Shown here: in pieces, positions 1 to 19,089 of the stretch | Layout of the letters: every line of letters begins with the position of its first letter | How positions within the stretch are numbered: position 1 is the first letter of the stretch | DNA from: Casuarina equisetifolia | Lineage: Eukaryota; Streptophyta; Magnoliopsida; Fagales; Casuarinaceae | DNA: 64,000 bases | Direction of reading: 5' to 3' | NCBI GenBank assembly: GCA_028551475.1 | Contig: CM052361.1 | Span: 7,695,501 to 7,759,500, forward strand | Notes under the pieces: model-generated | The model's input: only the letters and a program-made list of their open reading frames with translations | The model's database searches: none | What the model was told of the DNA's origin: nothing | Program-made: the position numbers and the translations under genes

Positions 1-272
1 CTTTGGCACCACAAAACACACCGTGAATTAGCAAATATGGGCATTACAAATGAATCGTAGATTGAACTGAAACAAAAATGGGATGAGGTATCAACTTTTG
101 TAGCCTTAACATAAGGTTGATCAAGTCTTTACAAGATGAAATACGATGTACGAGTGTAAATGTTGATTAAACCAAAGAAAATGAAGTGTAGTGGATATAT
201 ATATATAGATATAGATATCTTCTGTCATGAAAGGATATGGATAGAAGAACCTTAATGATTTTTGGAAATTAC

Positions 273-7973
<7,701 letters not shown>

Positions 7974-8683
7974 CTTCAGACTTACAAGATCAAGAATCAG
8001 ATGCGTGGTCAGAAGTTGGAAGCAGATATACGGGGCCGAGGAAGTTTGCCTTAAATATTTAGGGAGAAGATTCTGCAGAAGACGAGAGGGAGGGACAGGG
8101 AAGATGTCTGAACCAGACTGAAGACAGTCGCTTCAGCAATTGAAGAAAAGAAGTTGTTAGTTTACATAGAAATCATGTTCCATCAAAGCCAATTCCGGCG
8201 CGTATATAATAATATAATCTATATAAATGAAACAGTGAACAATAGCTTAAACTTCAGTGTCCCCATCCGTACATCCGTAGACGTCGGAGACAACATAACT
8301 ATTAGAGGAAAGAGTAGGACCTATAAGTGATTCTAAACCATCCCACGATGATGAACAAAATTGGAGACTGGCTGAAGGTATGACTCCGAAGACGCCTATA
8401 ATCCCATTCTAGACGCCGCCTGGAAAGACCGCCACACAACATGCCAAGAAGATAAGAAATAGCAATAAGGTAAGCCATTGACTGATTGTAGTGATAAGAT
8501 TAAGTCATTAAATACGTGGATGAGCTTTTCCTCTATTATAAGGGGCCGTTTACAATTATGTAGATGGTGAAAGAAAAATAATGAAATAGAAAAATATTTT
8601 AAAGTTTTAGTTAATTCTTCTTACTCATCGGAACTTACTATTTTTCCGAGAAATCTTAGTTTTTCATTTCCTTTCAATAATTG
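7974..8683. other. Upstream region of the CRK gene
   Basis: This holds the 5' leader and proximal promoter of the minus-strand CRK gene. Two AT-rich candidates for a TATA element read on the minus strand: around 8050-8062 (taaatatttaag) and around 8199-8228 (tatatagattatatt). I cannot choose between them without transcript ends. No other gene is seen. Confidence 0.4.
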
Positions 8684-9148
8684 AAATTTGTGGTTAAACT
8701 GACCGAATGGTCTAATGGTTTGAAAGACGTGTCAAAGCCGGCGCCCCAATGTTGCACTCAAATACTAATTTCGACCTACTCCCCTTAAAAAATTAATTAA
8801 AAGAAATAACAAACCTTACCAATTGGTGGCTAAGTGCGCTAGTAATAGTAAGGATTTTTTGGTGTTAACTAGTACGATGTTCACCTCCATTGTTACCGGG
8901 ACTTGGTGCCTAAATGAATAAGGTCAATAAGGCAGTTGTGTTCCTTCATCAATCACCTTAGTGTGCATAAACGAGCTACACATCAGTGCCATGTCAATTG
9001 TCAATGTCAACGCCACATCAATAGGTATCCCAACCATGTCCACGCTCCAATAAATGCCACATAGAACCAACTCATCTTGAGTTTGATGAATGGAACATGA
9101 GAGACCATGCTACCCAACACAGCTTCATACCCATTAGTCTCAAGCATG
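8684..9148 (-). repeat. Dispersed repeat, copy A (inverted match to 62790-63262)
   Basis: About 465 bp match the reverse complement of 62790-63262 along the whole length with scattered substitutions. Both copies stop at the same base on one side (AAGCATG). Reading rightwards on the plus strand, the copy opens with GACCGAATGGTCTAATGG, which contains a perfect Pol III A-box pattern (TGGTCTAATGG, 8708-8718), and a weak B-box-like TCAAAT follows about 40 bp later. This suggests a tRNA-derived head, as in plant SINEs, although the unit is longer than a typical SINE. Strand is given relative to the copy at 62.8 kb. Confidence 0.75.
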
Positions 9149-10459
9149 TTGCAGAAGTCTGGCAAACACTCTCAGCCAAGTTTGCAGCAAAGAATACTGC
9201 AAGGGCCTTCAATCTATAGATATTTTTGCAAACAGTATCTAAAGGAAGCCCCTCAATTGTAGACTATCTCCATGAAGAAAACACCATGGCTGACTAGCTA
9301 TCCATAATCGGTGAGCAAATCACTGAAAGTCAATACCACACATGTTTTTTAGGGGCTCGAAATGGAATATTCCCAGCCCAAAAAAAAAAAATCAGTATTC
9401 ACACTTGCTCCCAAAAACTCAACCGTTGTTATTTGCTTGACTATGAGAGGGAGTAACTAGGCCAATGGGTAAGCATTGGATCAAAATTCATTATTCACTT
9501 GGTTGCATGTTTTTCACCTATTGTGATAGGATAGAAAATGAACCTTTTTAGAACGAGACTTTACCTCTTAAGGCTAGTTAAAGAGAGACTTCACCTTACA
9601 AGAATTGAAAACAATTCTAAATTAAGCAACCAATCATCACCAACAATGCAAAAACCTCATTGATGCAATCTCTTATTATGAGAAACCTAACAAATAACAA
9701 TGGGTAATGGTATTAGATTACCAATCAATTACACAACTAATCTTGTAACCCCATCAAATATTAAAATCTTTGATGTAATTGTTGTTTTACAAATATCAAA
9801 AAAATTACTTCCCATTTCTCAATTTAGTGGAAACAATAATTGTGCTTTCACGTTTATTTCAATTCTTTTATTTTAAAAAATCTCTATTCAAGCAAATAGG
9901 TTGTCAACAACCCCCATGGCATCAACAACCAAAAAATAAAAAAAAATCCCTTTCATATCAACACCTAAGACATGCTCTCATCCCTATTGTAATAGAAATA
10001 TTCAAAACCATGTCAAGGTTCCAATCAAGTCTATCACTCCCATTATGTATAGCATGTACTCTTAGTATGAGGTAGTATCATTATCATCTACCTACAAAAA
10101 ATATTTCCAAGTTCCCTTTAGATCTCATTCATTTTGACATTTGGACTGTCTCTTGGAACCTCATTGTATGACCAAAAATACTATATTTACTTTATTGATG
10201 ATTATTCCGAGTTTACATAGTTTTACCTACTAACAACTCAAGATCAATTCAGCACTACATATATTAGCGGAATGACAACCAGTGCGTAGAACTAAAAACA
10301 TAGGATGTGGTGGCTTCACCCCCATAATTTTGGACAATATCTCCAACAACATGAAATATAACAAAGAATAGCCCACATTTGCCCTTTCAAAATGGATTCG
10401 CCCAATGCAAACATAATCAACTGCTGAAACGGGTTGTATACTACTCTATCAAGCGCAAT
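9149..10459 (+). mobile_element. Heavily decayed Copia element (gag and integrase relics)
   Basis: Broken plus-strand frames still show Copia domains. At 9149-9350, VAEVWQTLSAKFA, AFNL and IVDYLHEENTMAD match the Copia gag region (family pattern EVW..L...FA, LQTISKGS, DYL). At 10110-10240, PLDLIHFDIW and a degraded DDYS block match the integrase core. Near 10400-10450, NGLYTTLSS resembles the later integrase segment. Stops and frameshifts are frequent; no RT was found. The element ends at or near an LTR-like start at 10460. Confidence 0.65.
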
Positions 10460-10740
10460 TGTCATACCCCGCACTGTTGAAGAGCCGAACCAGCATCAGG
10501 GTCCGGGTCAACCAGTAAAAGACGAGATAAAAGGTGGAAGAGATCTGGCCGTTTGACTAGCCCTCGACCCTTCGGGAAGAATGGCGGACCTTGGCCACAA
10601 CCTCCATGTGGAGATAGGGAGGGCCAGCCCCGCACACGGGCTACTTGAGAGAAACAATGGCATGAGAGATATACCGACACCACACACTCACGCCGCCTAG
10701 GCTCGTACCACACCAAGGTGTCTCGACTTGGAAGAGAGAA
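10460..10740 (+). repeat. Possible solo LTR or LTR fragment
   Basis: The segment begins TGTCATACCCCGCACTG, a start typical of plant LTRs, and is clearly more GC-rich than the flanking DNA up to about 10740. It directly follows the decayed Copia coding relic. No matching second LTR was found in the window and the right boundary is unclear. Confidence 0.3.
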
Positions 10741-12889
10741 TTTTGATGTTTAATTGGGTTATGCATATTTTGTTTCTTTTTCTTAAAAGACAAACAAAAA
10801 ACCAAAATCATCAAATAATTTGGTTTACTACATCCTACAAATAATATAAACAATATTTCTCAACTTTATATCACATTAAACCACGATAAACAAAAAGTAT
10901 AAAATATAAGCAAATGTATAAAAAAATTCTACTTCCAATGAATTAAGTAATAACGAAGACAAGAAGGCAAAAGGAGGATTATTTATTTTTATTTTTATTT
11001 TTTTAAGTAATTAGAGGTACAAGGAGTTGGTTGTTAAATATTGAACCTTCTAGTCTTGATGACATAAATTGTCAACTGAACTACATATGTATCGTTCTTA
11101 TTAAATAACTAAAAAGATAAGAACACAGAGTTTGAAGTCAAAAACAAATGTAGCAACAACTAGACTCATGGTAGCAAATTTTGAATTCAACATTTTGACA
11201 ACAAGCGATTAACTATTTTGTAAAATTTTCTTTACACAAAAACAACTATAGAACAACTTAAAAATCTCTTAAAAATAAAGTATAATGTCTTTAGTGTTTA
11301 GTGTTTATTTATAAATTAGACATTTATGTTAGAAGATATGTGAGTAGTTCCTTGAAAAAATTTAGTTTTTGCATAAACTAAAAAACAACTAATTTTTTAT
11401 GTCAACTTTTAATATTTGAAACTTTCTCTATAATTCATGAAATTTCATGTTTCTTGTTCAAATCTCTTCCTTATCTTGTTTAGTTTATATTAAGTTCAAA
11501 TTTCATCTTATTCCGCTGCCTATTGAATTAGAAATCAATCCTACATGTGCTAACAAAGTGAGAAAGTTTGTGGGTTTTTTATTCATATTTATGGAAGGAT
11601 GGATCAAAACCATAAGTTTCCTCCTTGACTTGCACAGCAACGATGGAGACTTTCTCTTTAGCCTTCACTCTGCACGTCAATTGTAGTTCGCCTTATGTAA
11701 TATCTACCCACCAAACACCATAAACACGGATGGTCACAACACCATCTAAAATAACTAGGTTGACATGCAATCACCTTTTGATTCGTAGATGATTATATAA
11801 TCACTACAAAAATTGATAACAGATATCACTACTTATTAAGATAAATATATTAGATATTTTCAAAAACGCTAAGCACTTTTGAAATCCAATCAGACAATTA
11901 TTTTCTAATAGATCACGCAAATAGTTTGAACAAATTTCTCAATCTGTCACATTAAAACAGAATGCACAAATAAAAAACAAGAACCACCCCTCGTGAATAA
12001 AGGGGCCCAAATGCTTTAATTTCACATTAACTGTTTCACCTTGATGGGAAAGGAGGAATATGGCCCCATATACACCAGATTCAAAGATAAGGAAGGCACA
12101 TTACCCCAAATTTCCTCAAATATCTGGACTCTCAAGAAAGAGAGACTTTTGCTGTACTGTTCAACATGGGCATCCCGTGTATTTAAAGGATGACGACAAT
12201 GCAAGACCACAAGTTTCCCCACTAGTCTTGACAAACGAAGGCAAGGATGGAAGACCCTTGTCGTTGTCTTTAACTTGGGTGTCACTCGCATTAGGCCTCA
12301 GCATTATCCCCAGGACCGCGTTACTTCTCTTATTGTCCACCCGCCACCACCAAAGAAAATAAAAAATGAAAATAAAACGTCAAAGTTATCTTCAATGTAT
12401 CACTAATGCAGTGTGAACTGGTCCAAAGGAATGGGAATTCCACATCACAGAAGGTTCCCGTGACGGCCTTTTTGTACTCTTTTTGGAACCCGTAATGACG
12501 AGGAAATCGCGCACTACGGGGCGGATCTGCTAGGATGTGAACAGAGAAGGCTCGAGATGCGCCTTCTTCCGATTGATATAAAGCAAAAGAACCTATTATC
12601 CAAAAAAGCGAGAAGATTGCACTTTTACACGTTGGCTTTGAGACACCACTGTTTCAGTCCCATTGAGAGTGCATTTGAAAGACATTCTAACTTATGGGAT
12701 AGCGAAGTCATGGGTTTCATGGAGGACGTTGGTCTATATTATCCATGCTCGAGCCTCCTCCCCCTGTAGACCTCACAAAAGAGGTCTTACAGGCCAGGCA
12801 CCCTTCTGATCTATGATAGACCACTGATTTCTTCTGTTACCTAAACTACATATCCTATGAAGTCTCTACAAACATCCCCCCGAAAAAAG
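10741..12889. other. Gene-free AT-rich interval
   Basis: No supported gene. Most of it is AT-rich intergenic sequence. From about 12030 to 12780 the composition is more balanced and short frames are open on both strands, but none resembles a known family and none has a convincing exon structure. Confidence 0.5.
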
Positions 12890-15800
12890 ATGAGGACCAC
12901 TGTCTGATAAATTAACAGAAAGGTCAAATACATGCAATAAAAAAACTGGTAGAAAAATATGTATCGTGATGGATGATCAATTACATAGTGAGAAGACTTA
13001 TTTGTAATACAGGTGGACAAACACAACAACACAAAAACAGGTAATTGAAGGAGTCAGCATTTTTGTCAAGTGGTGACATAGCTTTAGAGAGCCCAGGACC
13101 ATGAGGCAACCTGATATATTCTTGCATCCTTCAACAAATGCAAAGTGCTAACGCAAGAACACCCTAAATTTTGAGACTAGATCACAGAAACATAAAAGTA
13201 GAAGTGTCCTGGCAAATGATCTATGGACAAATCAACAAATGCAATGGGATAAAGAAGATTAGTGCCCCACTATAGTCGATAATGTATGAAATTACATTCA
13301 ACCTCTATGTGTTTAATCTGCTCAAGAAAGTCATCGTTCCATCCATCCTGAATGGCATTCATGGTCTTTATTTTCCATTTTATACTAAGGTATGAAAGGG
13401 AAAATAAAGATCATGATTAGCTACCAAGGAAGCAACATGTAGAACTATCATAATTTAACTAGCGACATTGGTAGCGTTAAAGACAGAATCTCATTAAATC
13501 TATGGTTCTTAGGGATAGTCCTCTTTAAGATTGTTAATAATGAAATCCTGCCAACCAAGAATTATTAAGTCCTAGGATAGAATTATCATAGTATACAGTC
13601 TATCCTATGGCTCTTCACGAAGCCCACATAAAGACCTTAGCTTGCACGTGATAATGAGTGTATTCACGTGCTAATGACTCTATTAAGTTGTATATATAAC
13701 ATGTACAGAAAAGGCCTTTATATAGATTTTGTGAAGAACTACTGAATAAACTGTATCTTAGAATTTTATCCTACCGTTGATCATCTTTGGTTACACAAAA
13801 GTCTATCCTTAACAATCCTCGATTAAATAAGACTATCTTTTTCAGAGAGTATTAACAATGTCCAACTGAATACAATAAAAATTACTGTGAACCAGTTGCT
13901 CTAAATGGTGGCATCTTCACCTAGTTCACTGTTTACAGCGAGAAGCTTCACTTTCATCTCCAAAGGACTGTCAATGTTTTTATTTTCTATTTAGCTGACA
14001 TATGAAAGAATGTCCAGAGTGTATTTGGCTTAAGAAAGAAAATATCAATCAAAGCTAGGCAATGCATCAAGACTAAGAAAATACTGAGAGACTTTAACTA
14101 ACGAAGATCTGAAGTATGACAATACTTGGATTATATCATCTCTTACAATAACGCCAGCATCAACATGAAATAAGAAAAAAATAATACCAGCATTTGTTTT
14201 GACAATAAATAAAGCAAAGTCACTTGGTACTAGAGGAAAATCCAAGCACGCAATACTACTTTCTGCATTTAGTAAATCACACTAGAGGCCAAAAGGTCAT
14301 AGATTTTAAGGCAAATGCCCGTGTCTGGGGAAGATATTCACAAACTTCTTTTGAAACATCATTGTGAAGAGATGATTTGTGACATACATCTGAAAAAAGG
14401 AGTTCCTTCGGGTGTGAGCTTTGCTACATGCATTACATTCAGATGTTTCTTGTTTCCAATGAGAGCAATTTTAACCTTACTAGAAGCGTGAGTCACATTG
14501 ACGGTATAGCCAGAACTAGTAACAATATAGTCCCAAAGACAAGAATGTTATATTACCTAAATGGAATAACAAGATACAGGAATGACACAAATTGAGACAG
14601 TGGAGGACCATCAGACAAATTAGGTGCATCAGAAAAGCTTGTCATATAATTGGCCCAGAAACACAAAGAACCTACATCCAAGTTGTAGAATTCAGGGGAA
14701 AAAATCAACAGAACTGCTAAAATTAGATGAGGAACTATAGGCAAAAGAGGGAATATCAACAAAACTGGTAAACATCTTGTCTTCCTGGATGTCAAGTTGA
14801 TGCAAAAGGCATAAATATTTGGATACAGGATCGTACATCAATAAACTCTATGCTAAATGTCATATTCCTACAAGATAACATGGACGGCTGTGAGATTATA
14901 GATTATGTGATAGAAGGAGAACAAAACAAGCACAAGACCTTAAAGTAGGCATAAGTTGATATGATCACACAGAGGTAATTCACAAGGAGATCAATTTTGC
15001 ACTGTAAGAAATGGAACCCTGACAAGTAGTGTAGATTGTAGCAAGAGAAACTTCCCTAAGAAATTTTCGAGAACAGAGGCAGACAAAAGAAGAGCGTTGT
15101 TAGAATGTAAGACGTGTCTTTCTTTCCATCCTGCACAACTATCTTGCTGGATGTATATGGACTAGAAGATTAAGAAGGAGGATCATTTTGTTTCCTTTTG
15201 TGTTTACTTCTTTTGCAAAATGACATAACTGGAATTTTATATTAATTCTACTGAAAAATTGACTAAATCTGTATAAAATTGGGAGATAATTGATTGGTAA
15301 GAGGAAATGCAAAAGTTAAAAAATAAAATTAAAACTCAGGAAGAAATTTGAAAAATGCTCAAAACTCAGAAAATAAAACAATTGTTTTTCCACTAATAAA
15401 GTAGTATGACCAAAGCAGACCAAAAGCTTAATGCAGTTAGCAAAAGACTTATATGAATGGAAACTGAGAATCTAGATGGAATAGAGAGAGATGAGAGCTT
15501 GAAAAGGTGTTAAATCTTGTCGCCTCTCCCAGAAAGCTAACTCTTTTATGGATGTTCAGTAGGAGCATGGCATGTGGAGCATCAACATGAGTGGCCCACG
15601 GTGCATGAAAGAACATAGCAAGTATCGCACATCATAGCATTTGAGATGACTGAAGTGTTGTTTGAGGTGCAAGGAGGATACGGAATAAAGCAATGGAAGT
15701 CTTGGCTGCACATGAGACGACTACATCATGCAAAATATCAATAATAATAGATTGCTAGCAAGTGAGCCTATGTTTGGAAGTGACCTATCCAAGAACAGGC

Positions 15801-16150
15801 TTTGTGGTAGCAATGTCAGCACACGCATGGTCAGAATGACTTCATATTATCGATGCCAAACAAATCAAGACTTCTAGGAGCTAAGGGGTATTGTGAGTAC
15901 GCAACAATAATCCTCAGAAACCATATCGAGGAAACCACAGGTGACCGTGTGAATAAAATTTCTAAAAGAGCAGTGAAGGTTACAGAAAAATAGCTTTGAT
16001 ACCATATCGAAACAAAGCATAAAGAGAAAAGATAAACATGATAGAAAAAGCATTACTTTGATTAATGACTAATGTGCATTTTGAAGAGCCCATTTGTAAC
16101 ACAAGGACTAGTACAACAACACAAAACCAGGTAGGTGAGTAAATCATGGT
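12890..16150 (-). mobile_element. Possible decayed LTR retrotransposon (weak)
   Basis: A block at 12965-13040 (ttatttgtaatacagg ... caacacaaaaacagg) recurs in diverged form at 16085-16135 (catttgtaacacaagg ... caacacaaaaccagg) in the same orientation, about 3.1 kb apart. At 15992-16005 the sequence TAGCTTTGATACCA is the reverse complement of a near-consensus initiator-Met primer-binding site, beside the right-hand copy. This is what a minus-strand LTR element would show. I could not recognise any protein domain between them, so it would be non-autonomous or degraded beyond recognition by eye. Confidence 0.3.
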
Positions 16151-17821
16151 TTTTTGAAACCAAATGCTCTTAACTGGCCCATTTTTGTAAAACCATAGGC
16201 CACATAACCACATGATATATTGTAATATGATAATGTTCCCCAGTAAACTGGTTCTCCATCGACTGTTAGCTTTTTGTCACACAAACAACCCTCTTTCGCT
16301 ATTTCTTTCTTTTTTCTCTAGCTCTGTTACCTTTTCTTTCTCTCTACACCCCCGCGGGGCTCCTCTTCTTCTTCTTTTTTTTTTTTTAACAAATTTTGCG
16401 AGTTAGACAGAGTAGATGAAGTTCTGATCTATCTTCACAACAGATTAGCAGGAAACATTGTTTTGCTATGATACCAGTTTTGATCAATAAATCAATAAAC
16501 AAATCTTTTTAAAACTGGACCAGAGCATATTCTTGTCATCAAAATTCTTTCATGAGGAAGGGGAAACTGGTTCATTTAGCATTTCATTGAATAAGCCATG
16601 TAAGAAAGGAGATGTTGGATGGAAACTTGAACTAGTAGGGCAAGAGATACAATTTCACAGCTGGTAAAATGTAGATAATTTGACTAGTAGAAACTGATGA
16701 CTAGAACATCTGCCAATGTAGTATACATATAAAAAAGACAATATCCAACTTAATTGCTTTATAACACTTTCTTTTGTATCTTTTGTTTTACCTTTTCTTT
16801 CTATTATGATTTAAATCTAAGACCTACTCAGAGATCCCACAGTTTTACGAGCAAGCCATGCCCTAGGACTAATAACAGAGGACTTACTAAGTTCTTGTCC
16901 CTTCTTATTGTCGTATTATATTCAGAAAATAATCTTCTGTAAATGAGATAAGTGATAGAGTTTCAATATGAAGGGCATAACTATAGTCAGATATAGAAAC
17001 ATTGTAGATCAATATTCCAATGACTGAACAAGTAGAAGTAGACTAATCAACTAATCTTTGATTAGTATTTTATCCTCTCTTTTATTATTATTTTAATTTT
17101 TTATTTTCTTCTTTTTCTTTTCAATTCTTCTTGTTCATATCATTCTTTCAATGATATGAAGGAAAAAGTATTTTGTCTTTTACTTTGGTGAGAGATGCTT
17201 GTATCTTCTACGGTTTAATATCTTGTACATTAAACTCACTTAAACTCCATCTGAAAAGAAGTTTGGAAGCCATTGAGAGATCTTTTGTAGTTTTCAGAGA
17301 TTCAACAAATTCGTTATCATTAGGTTCAAGTTACAACAAAAATTAGTACAGCTCTGCTCATGTTACACTCTCATCGCCATGTTATATATATTGTTATTTG
17401 ACAACCTGTGTTAACAATTTGTTCGTTTAAACCATTTCTCTCTGTTCTCGTACATTGTGGATATTAATTGTGCTCAAAGTCCTCTGCTTTATGATTCAGC
17501 TAGACTACATTCACATTGAAGTTCACAGTAATTTCCTAGAGATCGCAAAACAGACTGTAGACAGACACCATGAAAACAACCAGCCGGTCAAATTCCATCA
17601 ACCTTTTGTTCCTATAAAGGCCTATTTTACAACAAGGTAACGCCTTTGAACGATATATGTTTCACCGCCATCTTTGACAAGGATGACCAGACTTGTCTTC
17701 ATGAATCTGACAAGTCCACCAAACTAAGCTCATTTTTGACAAACCAGCCAAGATGTAATCCCTTGACTAAAAGGACAAGAATCTTAAAAAGGAAAGAAGG
17801 ATAAACATTATTACCTGATGA
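16151..17821. other. Gene-free interval downstream of the PsbQ-like gene
   Basis: AT-rich sequence with pyrimidine tracts (16290-16385, 17080-17130). It includes the 3' flank of the minus-strand PsbQ-like gene. No coding family or RNA gene was recognised. Confidence 0.5.
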
Positions 17822-18623
17822 TTATATTCTTGATAAAATTTCATTGAGGGCCACAACAATGTTCTCGTAGCACTGCCAGACACGTGAAGCATCTTTATCC
17901 CTTGCCGCATAATCTAGCTGTAATGATAAAACATGAACAATTATCAATTTCGAAGAACAACAATTATTAGTTTAATCACAGTTTCGTATAACTATAAGGT
18001 GCTGCCGGTAAGAGCGTTATTGTCTCCAAAGTTAGTGAACAATCCAGAACAACATGGGAAAATTGGTGTGTCTTGTGAAAATCAACAAAAAAAAAAAAAA
18101 TTCCAATGCAAATTACAAAGGCGTAACCATCGGATTTGAAGGGTCCAGTTACACTTACTCTGGTAGCACTGTTGAAGAGATCAGAGTACAGCTTCCTTAG
18201 CTCGGGCCTCTCACTTCCCGGTTTTCCTTGAATGATTGTATAGAGATCCTTTTTCAGGTTGGAAGAGTTTCTCCTCAGCACCTGCTGTGCTTCTCTCCAT
18301 GACTCTGCCTCAATTAGAGGTTTTATCTCTAACAATGCTTGCGCATGATCTCTGATTACACTCTTTGCCTCTTCAAATGTTAGCCCAGGTGCTCCTATAC
18401 TGATCGCAAATGCCACTTCACCTTGCTGACCAAAGATTGCTTCTGTCCCGGAAAGTAGTACGGACCCCATTGCTGCCATTCCGCCTATTCTTCTACTGAT
18501 AGACCCTACCACCTTCTTGGGCATCTCCCCGGACCTTAGCGAGGGTCTTGAACAGCAGGTGAAATTTTGAAGAAAACAATGTGATAAGACAGGTTGCAAG
18601 CCCCATGATGTTGCCAACACCAT
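17822..18623 (-). CDS. PQL3: PsbQ-like thylakoid-lumen protein (PQL3-type)
   Basis: Two coding exons, 18623-18159 and 17917-17822 (phase 0, donor GTAAGT, acceptor ACAG), give 186 residues. The N-terminal ~75 residues look like a bipartite chloroplast and thylakoid transit peptide: Ser-rich start, then a twin arginine (SRRIGG), a hydrophobic stretch (MAAMGSVLLSG) and an Ala-rich cleavage region. The rest matches the four-helix PsbQ-like pattern (LLEIKPLIEAESWREAQ, NLKKDLYTIIQ, LRKLYSDLFN, then LDYAARDKDASRVWQCYENI). Relatives are lumenal subunits linked to photosystem II or the chloroplast NDH complex. Assignment to PQL3 rather than PnsL2/PnsL3 is from recalled sequence and is less sure than the family. 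A noncoding first exon probably ends at 18987 (donor GTACAC), with the leader resuming at 18662 after TTTTGCAG. Confidence 0.85.
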
Positions 18624-18661
18624 CCCACACTGGAGCTGTGATTATCTTTCCCGAAAACTCT

Positions 18662-19075
18662 CCTGCAAAAGAGCATAAAGATTGAGCACTTATTCCAGCA
18701 TTGTAATGCTTTGTGCTCAGCACCGGAGATAAGAACTTTTAATCGATAACATTGAAGTACAGCACCGGAGACGCACAAATTTCAAAGAATTTGCCTGGAT
18801 TGTGGAAACTTTCTTTTCTTTTCTTTTCTTTTCTTTTCTCAATGATTCGTACAACATGTGAATCTTAAGATATCTGGCACACGCAAAATCTAAATTTTCG
18901 AGTGCTAACTTCAGCAGAGTGACCGGCAATCGGAACCCAAGGGTTTGAGCCCTGAAAGAGTGCTGTCATGGAGCGGGAGCGTGTACCTGAAACGCTTGCT
19001 GAGGTTCGAGCGGGCAGCCGTTGGTTGGTGGTGATTCAAAGGCCGAGCTGTGACAGAGGATCAGATTACTTTCTA
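18662..19075 (-). other. Probable 5'-UTR exon and leader intron of the PsbQ-like gene
   Basis: On the minus strand AAGCGTTTCAG|GTACACG gives a donor after 18987, and CTCTTTTGCAG|GAGAG gives an acceptor before 18662, defining a ~325-bp leader intron. Transcript start is not determined. The intron holds a (CTTTT)n microsatellite at 18811-18839. Confidence 0.45.
18811..18839. repeat. (CTTTT)n microsatellite
   Basis: About six CTTTT units in the presumed leader intron of the PsbQ-like gene. Confidence 0.9.
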
Positions 19076-19089
19076 GATGACGTGGGCCG

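Noticed and set aside
1-272. Search for the last CRK kinase exon in the left-edge sequence.
   Set aside because: No frame on the minus strand gives the expected C-terminal kinase motifs; the exon must lie outside the window.
8701-8785. A possible functional tRNA gene at the tRNA-like head of the repeat.
   Set aside because: The A-box fits but the B-box is poor and no acceptor-stem pairing is evident; a transposon-derived relic is more likely.
12800-12840. A C/D-box snoRNA-like pair (TGATAGA ... CTGAT).
   Set aside because: The boxes are too close and there is no terminal stem; chance occurrence.
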